A stretch of DNA of 7,580 nt, from positions 1 to 7,580 of the forward strand of contig CAMTOW010000088.1 of assembly GCA_947074245.1 (NCBI GenBank), written 5' to 3'. Below the pieces are notes generated by a model. The model made no database searches, was not told the DNA's origin, and worked only from the letters and a program-made list of their open reading frames with translations. A program made the translations under genes and the position numbers. Shown here piece after piece: positions 1-5,746 of the stretch. Position 1 is the first letter of the stretch; every line of letters begins with the position of its first letter. The DNA comes from an uncultured Bacteroidales bacterium (GTDB lineage: Bacteria; Bacteroidota; Bacteroidia; Bacteroidales; JAUNSR01).

Positions 1-947
1 AACGATCGGAAACCGATGGTCTGATTTTCGAGTTTGGGTAATTCCGAGAAGCCGTCTCCGTCGTGATCGTAAGCGGATCGATGGCGATTCTGTCCGAATA
101 TATAAACGCCTGCTTTATGATTGTCGGTGATCAGCGAAGCGTTCAGAGTCGTATTGTTGTCGAACGAATCGAAACCGCCGATTCCTGTGATGGTATGGGC
201 GACTTCGGCTGAGTTTCTTACGGGTTCTTTGGTAACGATGTTGATGGTTCCGGCAATGGCTGAAGAGCCGGATAAGGCCGAACCTCCACCGCGGAGCACC
301 TCTACGCGCTCAATCATATTGGCGGGAATCTGCTCCAAACCGTAAACGCCCGACAAAGCGCTGAATACCGGGCGGGAATCGATAAGGATCTGCGTATAGG
401 GACCGTCAAGCCCGTTGATACGCACCTGCTGGAACCCACAGTTCTGACAATTGTTTTCCACCCGGACTCCCGGCTGAAAATTAAGACCTTGAGCCAAGGT
501 CGGAGATCCCGTATTTTCGAAAGTTTTGAAATCGACGATATTGATCAGCGAAGCGGACTCTTTACGTAAGGTTTCGTTCCGGTTTGCCGAAACGACCACG
601 TCGTTGAGTGAAACACTGCTTTCGGCGATTTCGAAATTCAACTCGATCGTTTTGCCTTTTTCAACGTGGATGGTTCGGTTTTCGGTTTGGAATCCCAACA
701 GGCTCACCTCTACGGTATACGTGCCCAATGGCAACCCTTTGATGAAGTAGTGACCGGACAGATCGGTGGTGGCGCCGATGGTCGTACCTTTTAATAGGAT
801 GTTGACGAACGGCAAATGCTCCCCGGTATTCTTATCAAGTACATGACCTACCAGGTTGGTATCGGAGGGTTTGGATAAAGTCGGGTCTGCGTATGTCGAC
901 AGCATGGCACAGATCATGCTGACCATAAATAGTATGATTTTTTTCAT
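1..947 (-). CDS. TonB-dependent outer-membrane receptor, N-terminal part (cut by left edge)
   Basis: I translated this from the reverse strand: 315 complete codons from the ATG at 947-945, open at the window edge. Residues 1-20 form a signal peptide (MKKIILFMVS start, likely cut after STYA). Residues about 31-108 form a carboxypeptidase-regulatory-like beta-sandwich (GHVLDKNTGEHLPFVNI, then GTYTVEVSLLGF), typical of Bacteroidota receptors. A TonB-box-like DVVVSA lies at 116-121. The plug domain spans about 125-240, with QVRINGLDGPYTQILID, GLEQIPANMIERVEVLRGGG and AGTINIVTKEP. The barrel begins after that and includes an acidic DHDGDG stretch near 294-299. The plug carries C167-x2-C170 (NNCQNCGF). 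This plug type recalls haem and cobalamin/metal receptors (HmuR/BtuB-like) of the order, but the substrate is not determinable here. It probably shares a transcript with the His-rich membrane protein upstream, 150 bp away, because no TAnnTTTG promoter box lies between them. The start is supported by the signal peptide; no clear Shine-Dalgarno is seen. Confidence 0.95.
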   Translation of the reverse strand, partial: MKKIILFMVSMICAMLSTYADPTLSKPSDTNLVGHVLDKNTGEHLPFVNILLKGTTIGATTDLSGHYFIKGLPLGTYTVEVSLLGFQTENRTIHVEKGKTIELNFEIAESSVSLNDVVVSANRNETLRKESASLINIVDFKTFENTGSPTLAQGLNFQPGVRVENNCQNCGFQQVRINGLDGPYTQILIDSRPVFSALSGVYGLEQIPANMIERVEVLRGGGSALSGSSAIAGTINIVTKEPVRNSAEVAHTITGIGGFDSFDNNTTLNASLITDNHKAGVYIFGQNRHRSAYDHDGDGFSELPKLENQTIGFRS

Positions 948-978
948 TTTACGTTTGAATTGGATGTGCGAATCATTC

Positions 979-996
979 CTCCGATGAAAATCGGAG
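979..996 (-). other. Short perfect hairpin in the leader of the TonB receptor gene
   Basis: The 7-bp arms CTCCGAT (979-985) and ATCGGAG (990-996) enclose a 4-nt loop. The loop reads UUUC in the minus-strand transcript and GAAA on the plus strand. It lies about 31 nt before the receptor ATG and has no U-run after it on the minus strand, so it is not an ordinary terminator. It could stabilise the message or influence translation of the second gene. The function is inferred, and a 7-bp stem can occur by chance. Confidence 0.35.
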
Positions 997-1097
997 AATT
1001 CATAGCGGTTAATCGACGAATGGGTATGACGCTGAGGTCAAGACATCGCCGGTGTGATGTTTGGTGGTTCTGCCTGAATCGACGGAACAGGAAATGA

Positions 1098-1448
1098 TCA
1101 AACGTAAAAAGCGGGGGGAGCTCGCGGTGAAAGGTGTTTTATTCCGATCGTGCACAGTTCCGGACAGGTAAAAACGAATTTCGGTCTGTAAGAAGACGCG
1201 AACAGTCCGGCCAAAAGAATGCCGATGAAAATGGAACCGGTCAGTAAGACCGTATTGAGTAATTGAAAGAGTTCGAATTCGGTCGTCGAATGTTCATGCT
1301 CACTTCCCTGCTGGTAAGGGTGGGAGTGTGCGATCGTAACCCCGTTGACGATGTGGATATGGGTAAAAAAGGTGATCCCGCCCATATATGCGATAAACAA
1401 TAGGGGGAGTAGCCATTTTACTATTTTACAAATCCGTTCTCTCATCAT
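1098..1448 (-). CDS. Small His-rich two-helix membrane protein next to a TonB receptor, probably metal-related
   Basis: The product is 116 residues with a basic N-terminus (MMRERICKIVK). One hydrophobic helix lies at about 12-29 and a second at about 63-85. The loop between them holds three HxH motifs: H30/H32 (THIHIV), H41/H43 (AHSHP) and H51/H53 (EHEHS). The tail contains C95-x3-C99 and ends with RAPPAFYV. The His-rich loop between two membrane segments suggests binding of a transition metal at the membrane, probably on the periplasmic side. Small proteins with an RAPP-like end and His pairs often accompany metal-handling genes, but I cannot name a family with certainty. It is the first gene before the TonB receptor, so a role in uptake or sensing of the same metal or metal cofactor is a reasonable inference. 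Two ATG codons (1448 and 1445) are adjacent; the first is used here. It is 16 nt from a TAnnTTTG promoter box. Confidence 0.85.
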   Translation of the reverse strand: MMRERICKIVKWLLPLLFIAYMGGITFFTHIHIVNGVTIAHSHPYQQGSEHEHSTTEFELFQLLNTVLLTGSIFIGILLAGLFASSYRPKFVFTCPELCTIGIKHLSPRAPPAFYV

Positions 1449-1464
1449 AGGATAGATATGGGTT

Positions 1465-1499
1465 CAAATATAAATTCAAATAACCGAAATAAAAAGCAA
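1465..1499 (-). promoter_or_regulatory. Bacteroidota-type promoter for the His-rich protein/receptor unit
   Basis: Read on the minus strand, TATATTTG (1472-1465) matches the -7 consensus TAnnTTTG exactly. A TTG at 1499-1497 could be the -33 element, though the 24-nt spacing is longer than the usual 19-21. The box ends 16 nt before the ATG at 1448, giving a very short leader. TTCAAATA occurs twice here on the plus strand (1463-1470 and 1475-1482), which may matter for regulation or simply reflect AT-richness. Confidence 0.5.
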
Positions 1500-1582
1500 T
1501 TGATGTGAAACCATGTTATGCGGTTGCCCGAAATAGGTGAAGGGGAATCATCCCGATCCCCCTTTCCTGACATTCATTATAA

Positions 1583-1615
1583 CAAAACAAATCACTATTA
1601 TATTCAAAACAAATC
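1583..1615. repeat. 11-bp direct repeat, 22-bp period (possible operator)
   Basis: CAAAACAAATC occurs at 1583-1593 and again, identical, at 1605-1615. The 22-bp period is about two helical turns, which would place both copies on the same face of the DNA. The pair lies between two divergent promoters and could be a regulator binding site. The sequence is AT-rich, so chance is not excluded. Confidence 0.4.
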
Positions 1616-1651
1616 GATCGGAAGTTTTGTGGCATCCTTTAATCGATATGA

Positions 1652-1659
1652 CAAAGGTA
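1652..1659 (-). promoter_or_regulatory. Possible second minus-strand -7 box
   Basis: Read on the minus strand this is TACCTTTG, a common form of the TAnnTTTG element. No TTTG/TTG is visible 19-21 nt upstream. If used, it would give the His-rich protein gene a leader of about 200 nt in addition to the short leader from the nearer promoter. The evidence is one 8-bp match only. Confidence 0.25.
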
Positions 1660-1752
1660 GGGGTGTTTCATCCGCTTTCCTATCCCATAAAGTGGTGATT
1701 TTGAAAACTCAATATCCCCGATAGTAGGGAGATACATGATTTATTTACAAAA

Positions 1753-1788
1753 TTTGAAACATCTCAACCTTTAAAATGATTATCTTTG
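1753..1788 (+). promoter_or_regulatory. Bacteroidota-type promoter for the acidic-protein gene
   Basis: TATCTTTG (1781-1788) matches the -7 element TAnnTTTG, and TTTG at 1753-1756 may be the -33 element with 24-nt spacing. The box ends 16 nt before the ATG at 1805, the same distance as in the divergent gene on the other side. Confidence 0.5.
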
Positions 1789-1804
1789 AATAAATATATC
1801 ATAT

Positions 1805-2275
1805 ATGAGTAGCTTGACAATGAGTGAAAAAAATAATCCATCAACGGATAAGATCCGGGAAATTCTTTTCGATGCGATCTGTAAAATTCAGGAAAACGGA
1901 ATTATGACGCTGTCCGATCTGTATGTTAGTGTCGGGTATGATGATTTGGCTTTTTCAGTATACGACGATGACGACGGACTCTTGGCGCAAGATAACATCG
2001 ATGAATGGAGTATATTGAAAGATGATCCGGAAACGATGGACGAGAAGATACGCGAGACGATCAAAGTAGCTTTAAACGATCCGATCGTAAAAGAGAAGCT
2101 CGAGTCGCTGGATGTGATCCGTCCGTTTTCAATCGTGTTTGTTGATGAAGATTTTGAACAAAAAGAGGAGTTGCTTCGATTGGACGATAACATTATCGTT
2201 ATTGAAGATGATTTCTTAAAGAATTTAGATAAAGAATTGGATGACTTTCTGAAAAACCTATTGGCTGATGTCTGA
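1805..2275 (+). CDS. Highly acidic cytosolic protein of unknown function
   Basis: The product is 156 residues with no signal peptide and no membrane helix. By my count it has 26 Asp and 15 Glu (26% acidic) against 16 Lys/Arg, giving a net charge near -25. It starts with a probable helical segment (KIREILFDAICKIQE), has an acidic cluster YDDDDG near residues 53-58, a beta-like stretch (RPFSIVFVDEDF) near 106-117, and an amphipathic acidic helix at the C-terminus (DFLKNLDKELDDFLKNLL). I do not recognise a named family; it may be a conserved Bacteroidales hypothetical protein. An in-frame ATG at 1820 (MSEKNN) is a plausible alternative start. I prefer 1805 because its distance to the promoter box matches neighbouring genes. 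It has its own promoter and a strong terminator, so it is probably monocistronic. Confidence 0.85.
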   Translation: MSSLTMSEKNNPSTDKIREILFDAICKIQENGIMTLSDLYVSVGYDDLAFSVYDDDDGLLAQDNIDEWSILKDDPETMDEKIRETIKVALNDPIVKEKLESLDVIRPFSIVFVDEDFEQKEELLRLDDNIIVIEDDFLKNLDKELDDFLKNLLADV

Positions 2276-2305
2276 TCGGTTGTTTTGAAAGTGCAGATTC
2301 CGTAA

Positions 2306-2372
2306 AAAAACAGATATCCCCGTTTCGATTTGTCGCTAACCGCGACGGATCAGAACGGGGATATCTGTTTTT
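2306..2372. terminator. Long bidirectional terminator between convergent genes
   Basis: The arms 2306-2324 and 2354-2372 form a perfect 19-bp stem: AAAAACAGATATCCCCGTT pairs with its exact reverse complement, ending in TTTTT. The loop contains a second small hairpin, GTCGC (2332-2336) with GCGAC (2342-2346). Having A-runs on the left and T-runs on the right means it can end transcripts from both sides: the acidic-protein gene on plus and the PH-like membrane-protein gene on minus. The right arm ends two bases before the stop codon of the latter. Confidence 0.9.
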
Positions 2373-2374
2373 AT

Positions 2375-2851
2375 TTATTTGACGGTCTGTTTCCGGCGTA
2401 TTGTTTTATATCGCACACATGGAATGTTCTTCGTCGTGCATAGGAATTCCATTTGGTTTTTGATCAGTCGGACATCTCTGAATCCGACTACGCTCAACGG
2501 CACATCAATGTCTTTAGGAGTCGTATGGATGCGCAATGTATTGGGATAAAGGGTGACGGATCGTATATCTTTCCACCAAACCTTAAACGGATGCATTCTG
2601 CTGTTGCTTTTTACAATGATGCTTTCATTATCGATGATCAGATATTTATGGAGCTTTAAGAAGATACCTGCCAGAAAAACCACTCCCAATGCCGTATAAA
2701 GAACCAAAACCAAAACGATAATACCGTGTAGTTTCTGGATAAATGCTGCCGTCAGAGCCAACGACCCTAATATGATATGGACCGACCCCAGTATAAAATA
2801 CAGTGTTTTTCGGCGCTTGTTCATTGAATAGTCGATAATCAGCTTTTCCAT
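2375..2851 (-). CDS. Two-helix membrane protein with a PH-like C-terminal domain
   Basis: The product is 158 residues from the ATG at 2851. A short basic cytosolic N-terminus (SMNKRRKTLYF) is followed by two hydrophobic helices at about 17-38 and 43-66. A soluble domain at about 70-140 (KYLIIDNESIIVKS, VWWKDIRSVTLYPNTLRIHT, DIDVPLSVVGF) has the pattern of bacterial PH-like (YcxB/bPH-type) domains: beta strands, a central W-x-DI motif, then a final helix. Such proteins sit in the inner membrane with the domain in the cytosol; their function is generally unknown. The frame is open upstream to a GTG at 2884 (MLLQKGLKITE-), but the ATG gives the better N-terminus; a further ATG at 2824 (MNKRRK) is also possible. 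I see no clear TAnnTTTG promoter upstream. The gene is divergent from the hydrolase gene. Confidence 0.8.
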   Translation of the reverse strand: MEKLIIDYSMNKRRKTLYFILGSVHIILGSLALTAAFIQKLHGIIVLVLVLYTALGVVFLAGIFLKLHKYLIIDNESIIVKSNSRMHPFKVWWKDIRSVTLYPNTLRIHTTPKDIDVPLSVVGFRDVRLIKNQMEFLCTTKNIPCVRYKTIRRKQTVK

Positions 2852-2946
2852 TTCGGTAATTTTTAAACCTTTCTGTAATAACACGGTTTATAATCATTTT
2901 GTTTCATTAATGATTGTGAGAATTTTAGCCCGCGTTTTGGTTTGAA

Positions 2947-2978
2947 TTGTTGAAAATAGTAAGATTTGATTATTTTTG
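2947..2978 (+). promoter_or_regulatory. Bacteroidota-type promoter for the hydrolase-manA operon
   Basis: TATTTTTG (2971-2978) matches the -7 TAnnTTTG element. TTG at 2947-2949 lies 21 nt upstream, within the usual spacing for the -33 element (a second TTG at 2950-2952 is 18 nt away). The box ends 17 nt before the ATG at 2996. The leader is AT-rich and has no Shine-Dalgarno, as is normal in this phylum. Confidence 0.65.
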
Positions 2979-2995
2979 CATTCTGTTAATATAAT

Positions 2996-4678
2996 ATGAA
3001 AAAATATACGCTCCTTTTATTCTTCTCGTTTTTGCGAATCGTACTTTTCGCATCCGACCCTCATGAGATACGCGCGGTTTGGCTTACGACCAATTGGCGC
3101 TTGGACTGGCCCTCAGTGGTAGCGGTCGACGAAAAAACAAAACTTCGTCAGCAAGCCGAGCTTTGCCGCATCTTGGACAAAATTAAAGATGCGAATATGA
3201 ATGTCGTATTCTTCCAGACGCGCTTGAAAGGGGAGGTGTTATATCGTTCTCGGTTCGAACCCTGGAGCGCCTTTATTTCCGGACGACAAGATGTTTCGCC
3301 GGGATACGATCCGTTGGAATATGCCATTCGCGAATGTCATAAAAGGGGACTTCAATGTCATGCCTGGCTTGTTTGCCTTCCGGTAGGAAGTGAAAAACAG
3401 GTACGAGAGTTTGGTGAACGGACCGTTGCGAAAAGACATCCCGAATGGATCACCCGTTTTAAAGGAGAGTGTTATCTGGAGCCGGCCCATCCGCAGGTTG
3501 CCGACTATCTGGCTTCCATAGCGGGCGAGATAACCGATAATTATGAAATCGATGGAATCCATCTCGATTACATTCGTTACCCCGATAAGGCGGAAAGTTA
3601 TCCGGATACACCTCTTTATAAGAAATACGGAAACGGAAAACCGCTTGATGAGTGGAGACGTGACAACATCAGCCGAATCGTTTATCAAATCTATGATCGG
3701 GTCAAGGAAACCAAACCTTGGGTTAAAGTGAGCAGCGCTCCATTGGGACGTTATCGGGATATACCCGGTTTGAGGTTTTATGGATGGAACGCGTATGGCA
3801 CCGTATTTCAGGATGCTTGTAAGTGGCTGAATGACGGCAAACAAGATTTACTGGTTCCGATGATGTATTATAAGGAAGAACTTTTTTATCCTTATTTGAA
3901 AGATTGGTTGGCTCAAAGCAACGGGCGACCGATCGTGCCGGGACTCGGCGTTTATCGACTGGATGAGGCTGACGCGAATTGGAGTCTGAACGACATTGGC
4001 AATCAAATCGTTCATAGTCGGACATTCGGAGCAAAAGGACAAGCATTATATCGTGCCGCTAATTTTACGAAAAATAAAAAAGGGATCGCCCGTTTGCTCG
4101 AGCAGGATCTATATGATACGCCCGTTTTGTATCCGCCGATGGATTGGGTGGAATCTTTGGCACCTGATACGCTGTCGGGTATTTCGATTAATGATGACGA
4201 AAATACGATCGGCTGGCTCTCTTCGGTCGATGCGGCATATTATACCGTTTATGGAAAACGCAGATGCGACATCTTGGGAGGAGTGACTTACGATGTTCTG
4301 GAACCGGTCGTTTATACGACATCTTGGCGTTTCGCCGATAACAATAGAATCGATCGCTATGAAGCTTTGGCCGTATCGGCGTCAAATTGTTATCATAAAG
4401 AGGGTAAAAAGTCGTCAGATGTAAGCCTAAAGCCTAAAAAATGTGTTTATTCACATGGTTTATACAAAATGTTTTCCAATAAAGTTATAAATGTATTAAG
4501 TTTGAACGATTTTAAACCTGAAGACGGAATCGTGTTGTCGGATCTGTTCGGGAATCATCAGAAACTGATGAATTCCGGCGATGAATATCTGCTTCCTGAT
4601 CTTTCTCCCGGTTTTTATGTTTTGACATTCATCACAACTTATAATAGAACAGTAAACCAATATTTATTAATTGAATAG
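2996..4678 (+). CDS. Secreted GHL10-family glycoside hydrolase (DigH/YngK-like) with Fn3-like and T9SS-like tail
   Basis: The product is 560 residues. Residues 1-19 are a signal peptide (likely cut at LFA-SDP); there is no lipobox cysteine, so it is soluble rather than a lipoprotein. Residues about 24-375 match the glycosyl-hydrolase-like 10 (GHL10, formerly DUF187) barrel: EIRAVWLTTNW at the start, MNVVFFQTRLKGE near 68-80, GLQCHAWL near 118-125, the signature DGIHLDYIRYP at 186-196, and VPMMYY at 288-292. E. coli DigH, a relative, cleaves peptidoglycan glycan strands that lack stem peptides, so a similar envelope role is plausible but not shown. Residues about 390-465 look Fn3-like (AYYTVYG, ALAVSASNCYHKEG). 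Residues about 495-560 form an extra small beta domain (IVLSDLFGN, LSPGFYVLTF, YLLIE) resembling a type IX secretion sorting domain. The bases coding 470-500 are more AT-rich than the rest. manA follows after 15 nt, so the two are probably co-transcribed. Confidence 0.9.
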   Translation: MKKYTLLLFFSFLRIVLFASDPHEIRAVWLTTNWRLDWPSVVAVDEKTKLRQQAELCRILDKIKDANMNVVFFQTRLKGEVLYRSRFEPWSAFISGRQDVSPGYDPLEYAIRECHKRGLQCHAWLVCLPVGSEKQVREFGERTVAKRHPEWITRFKGECYLEPAHPQVADYLASIAGEITDNYEIDGIHLDYIRYPDKAESYPDTPLYKKYGNGKPLDEWRRDNISRIVYQIYDRVKETKPWVKVSSAPLGRYRDIPGLRFYGWNAYGTVFQDACKWLNDGKQDLLVPMMYYKEELFYPYLKDWLAQSNGRPIVPGLGVYRLDEADANWSLNDIGNQIVHSRTFGAKGQALYRAANFTKNKKGIARLLEQDLYDTPVLYPPMDWVESLAPDTLSGISINDDENTIGWLSSVDAAYYTVYGKRRCDILGGVTYDVLEPVVYTTSWRFADNNRIDRYEALAVSASNCYHKEGKKSSDVSLKPKKCVYSHGLYKMFSNKVINVLSLNDFKPEDGIVLSDLFGNHQKLMNSGDEYLLPDLSPGFYVLTFITTYNRTVNQYLLIE

Positions 4679-4693
4679 AAAATAGATATTATC

Positions 4694-5674
4694 ATGAAAT
4701 TATATCCTTTAAAGTTCAAGCCCATCCTTCGTGCAATGATTTGGGGCGGAAACGATATTTGTCATTTTAAAGGTATCACTCCCGTTGAGGCCGGTATCGG
4801 AGAAAGTTGGGAGATCTCAGATGTCGATAATTCACTATCTGTCGTTTCGAATGGCGACCTTCAGGGAAAGACTTTATCTGATATCATCGCGGAAAATGGC
4901 GCGGAATTGCTCGGTGAGCACGTTTTGGAACGTTTCGGTGCGAAATTCCCATTATTGATCAAATTTATCGATGCAGCCAATGATTTGTCGATTCAGGTTC
5001 ATCCGGACGACGAGTTGGCGATGAAACGTCATAATTCATTTGGAAAGACTGAAATGTGGTATGTGATCCATGCGCGTGAAGGTGCGGGTCTATACTCTGG
5101 TTTTTCTCAGGAAATCACTCCGGAAGAATACGTGGATCGTGTTGAAAAAAATACGTTTATGGATGCTCTTCAGCGCTATGAAGTGAAAGCGGGAGATGTT
5201 TTCTTCTTACCTGCGGGACGTGTTCATGCGATCGGAAGCGGTCTTTTCATTGCGGAAATTCAGCAGACTTCAGACGTTACTTATCGTATCTACGACTACA
5301 ACCGTCGTGATAAAGATGGAAATCGTCGTGAACTTCATACGGATTTGGCGAAAGATGCGATCGATTATCATGTAGAAGATGATTATCGTACTCATTACGA
5401 GGCACGCGAAAATGAAGCGGTTGATTTGGTGGATTGCAAATACTTCCACACCAATTTCTTGGAATTGACCGAATCTTTCTCTCGCGATGTGAAGTCTCTT
5501 GATTCATTCGTAATTTATATCTGTATGGAAGGCGCTGCATCGGTTAAAGATGCTGAAGGCAACGTGTTGGATGTAAAACAAGGTGATTCGATCTTGATTC
5601 CGGCTTCGACCGAATCTTTGACCGTAACTCCGGTAGGCAAAGTGAAAATGATGGAGGTATATATTCCTCGCTAA
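4694..5674 (+). CDS. manA: Mannose-6-phosphate isomerase, class I
   Basis: The cytosolic zinc enzyme interconverts mannose-6-phosphate and fructose-6-phosphate, linking mannose use and GDP-mannose synthesis to glycolysis. At 326 residues it has the length of the short type I form (Bacillus ManA-like). The zinc ligands are visible: Q101 and H103 in IQVHPDDE, E120 in GKTEMWYV, and H178 in PAGRVHAIG. The active-site arginine is probably R198 in TYRIYDYNR. The N-terminal IWGGNDI and GESWEISD motifs are also typical, and a C-terminal cupin-like part ends the protein. It starts 15 nt after the hydrolase stop with no promoter box between them, so it is probably the second gene of that operon. All 16 arginines use CGT (12) or CGC (4), unlike the mixed codons of the gene before it, which suggests strong expression. 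A terminator follows directly. Confidence 0.96.
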   Translation: MKLYPLKFKPILRAMIWGGNDICHFKGITPVEAGIGESWEISDVDNSLSVVSNGDLQGKTLSDIIAENGAELLGEHVLERFGAKFPLLIKFIDAANDLSIQVHPDDELAMKRHNSFGKTEMWYVIHAREGAGLYSGFSQEITPEEYVDRVEKNTFMDALQRYEVKAGDVFFLPAGRVHAIGSGLFIAEIQQTSDVTYRIYDYNRRDKDGNRRELHTDLAKDAIDYHVEDDYRTHYEARENEAVDLVDCKYFHTNFLELTESFSRDVKSLDSFVIYICMEGAASVKDAEGNVLDVKQGDSILIPASTESLTVTPVGKVKMMEVYIPR

Positions 5675-5684
5675 GATATTTGTC

Positions 5685-5731
5685 AAAACAAAGCGGGCTG
5701 TTTCTGAAATGAAACAGCCCGCTTTGTTTTT
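5685..5731. terminator. Strong bidirectional terminator between manA and malQ
   Basis: The arms 5685-5704 and 5711-5730 form a perfect 20-bp stem (AAAACAAAGCGGGCTGTTTC with its reverse complement) around a 6-nt loop (TGAAAT), followed by a T-run to 5731. The A-run on the left gives a U-run on the minus strand, so it can end both the hydrolase-manA transcript and the convergent malQ transcript. It begins 10 nt after the manA stop. Confidence 0.95.
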
Positions 5732-5746
5732 ATATCATCCGGTAGA

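Larger units (their letters stand above)
1449..1804. other. Divergent intergenic region (356 bp)
   Basis: This AT-rich spacer separates the minus-strand His-rich protein/receptor unit from the plus-strand acidic-protein gene. It holds promoter-like elements for each side (near 1465-1499 and 1753-1788), an extra minus-strand TAnnTTTG box at 1652-1659, and an 11-bp direct repeat at 1583-1615. An open frame at 1518-1724 has no recognisable start context or protein features, and I do not regard it as a gene. I looked for cobalamin and TPP riboswitch motifs in the minus-strand transcript and did not recognise either. Confidence 0.6.

Noticed and set aside
526..750. 74-residue plus-strand open frame
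   Set aside because: Antisense to the carboxypeptidase-regulatory-like and early plug region of the TonB receptor.
1540..1564. Hairpin AAGGGG/CCCCTT as a terminator
   Set aside because: Only 6 bp with a 13-nt loop and no T-run at the right distance on either strand.
1449..1650. Cobalamin or TPP riboswitch upstream of the receptor unit
   Set aside because: The conserved core boxes of these riboswitches were not recognisable on the minus strand.
1518..1724. 68-residue plus-strand open frame in the divergent intergenic region
   Set aside because: No start context, no domain or hydrophobic pattern, low-complexity AT-rich content, and it overlaps likely regulatory sequence.
1888..2193. 101-residue minus-strand open frame, Ser-rich
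   Set aside because: Antisense shadow of the acidic-protein gene; the Ser-rich composition follows from Asp codons (GAT) read on the other strand.
2852..2884. GTG start extending the PH-like membrane protein by 11 residues
   Set aside because: The extension has no feature of its own and the ATG at 2851 gives a more typical N-terminus; not excluded.
3239..3844. 201-residue minus-strand open frame
   Set aside because: Lies wholly inside the GHL10 hydrolase, whose motifs are clear on the plus strand.
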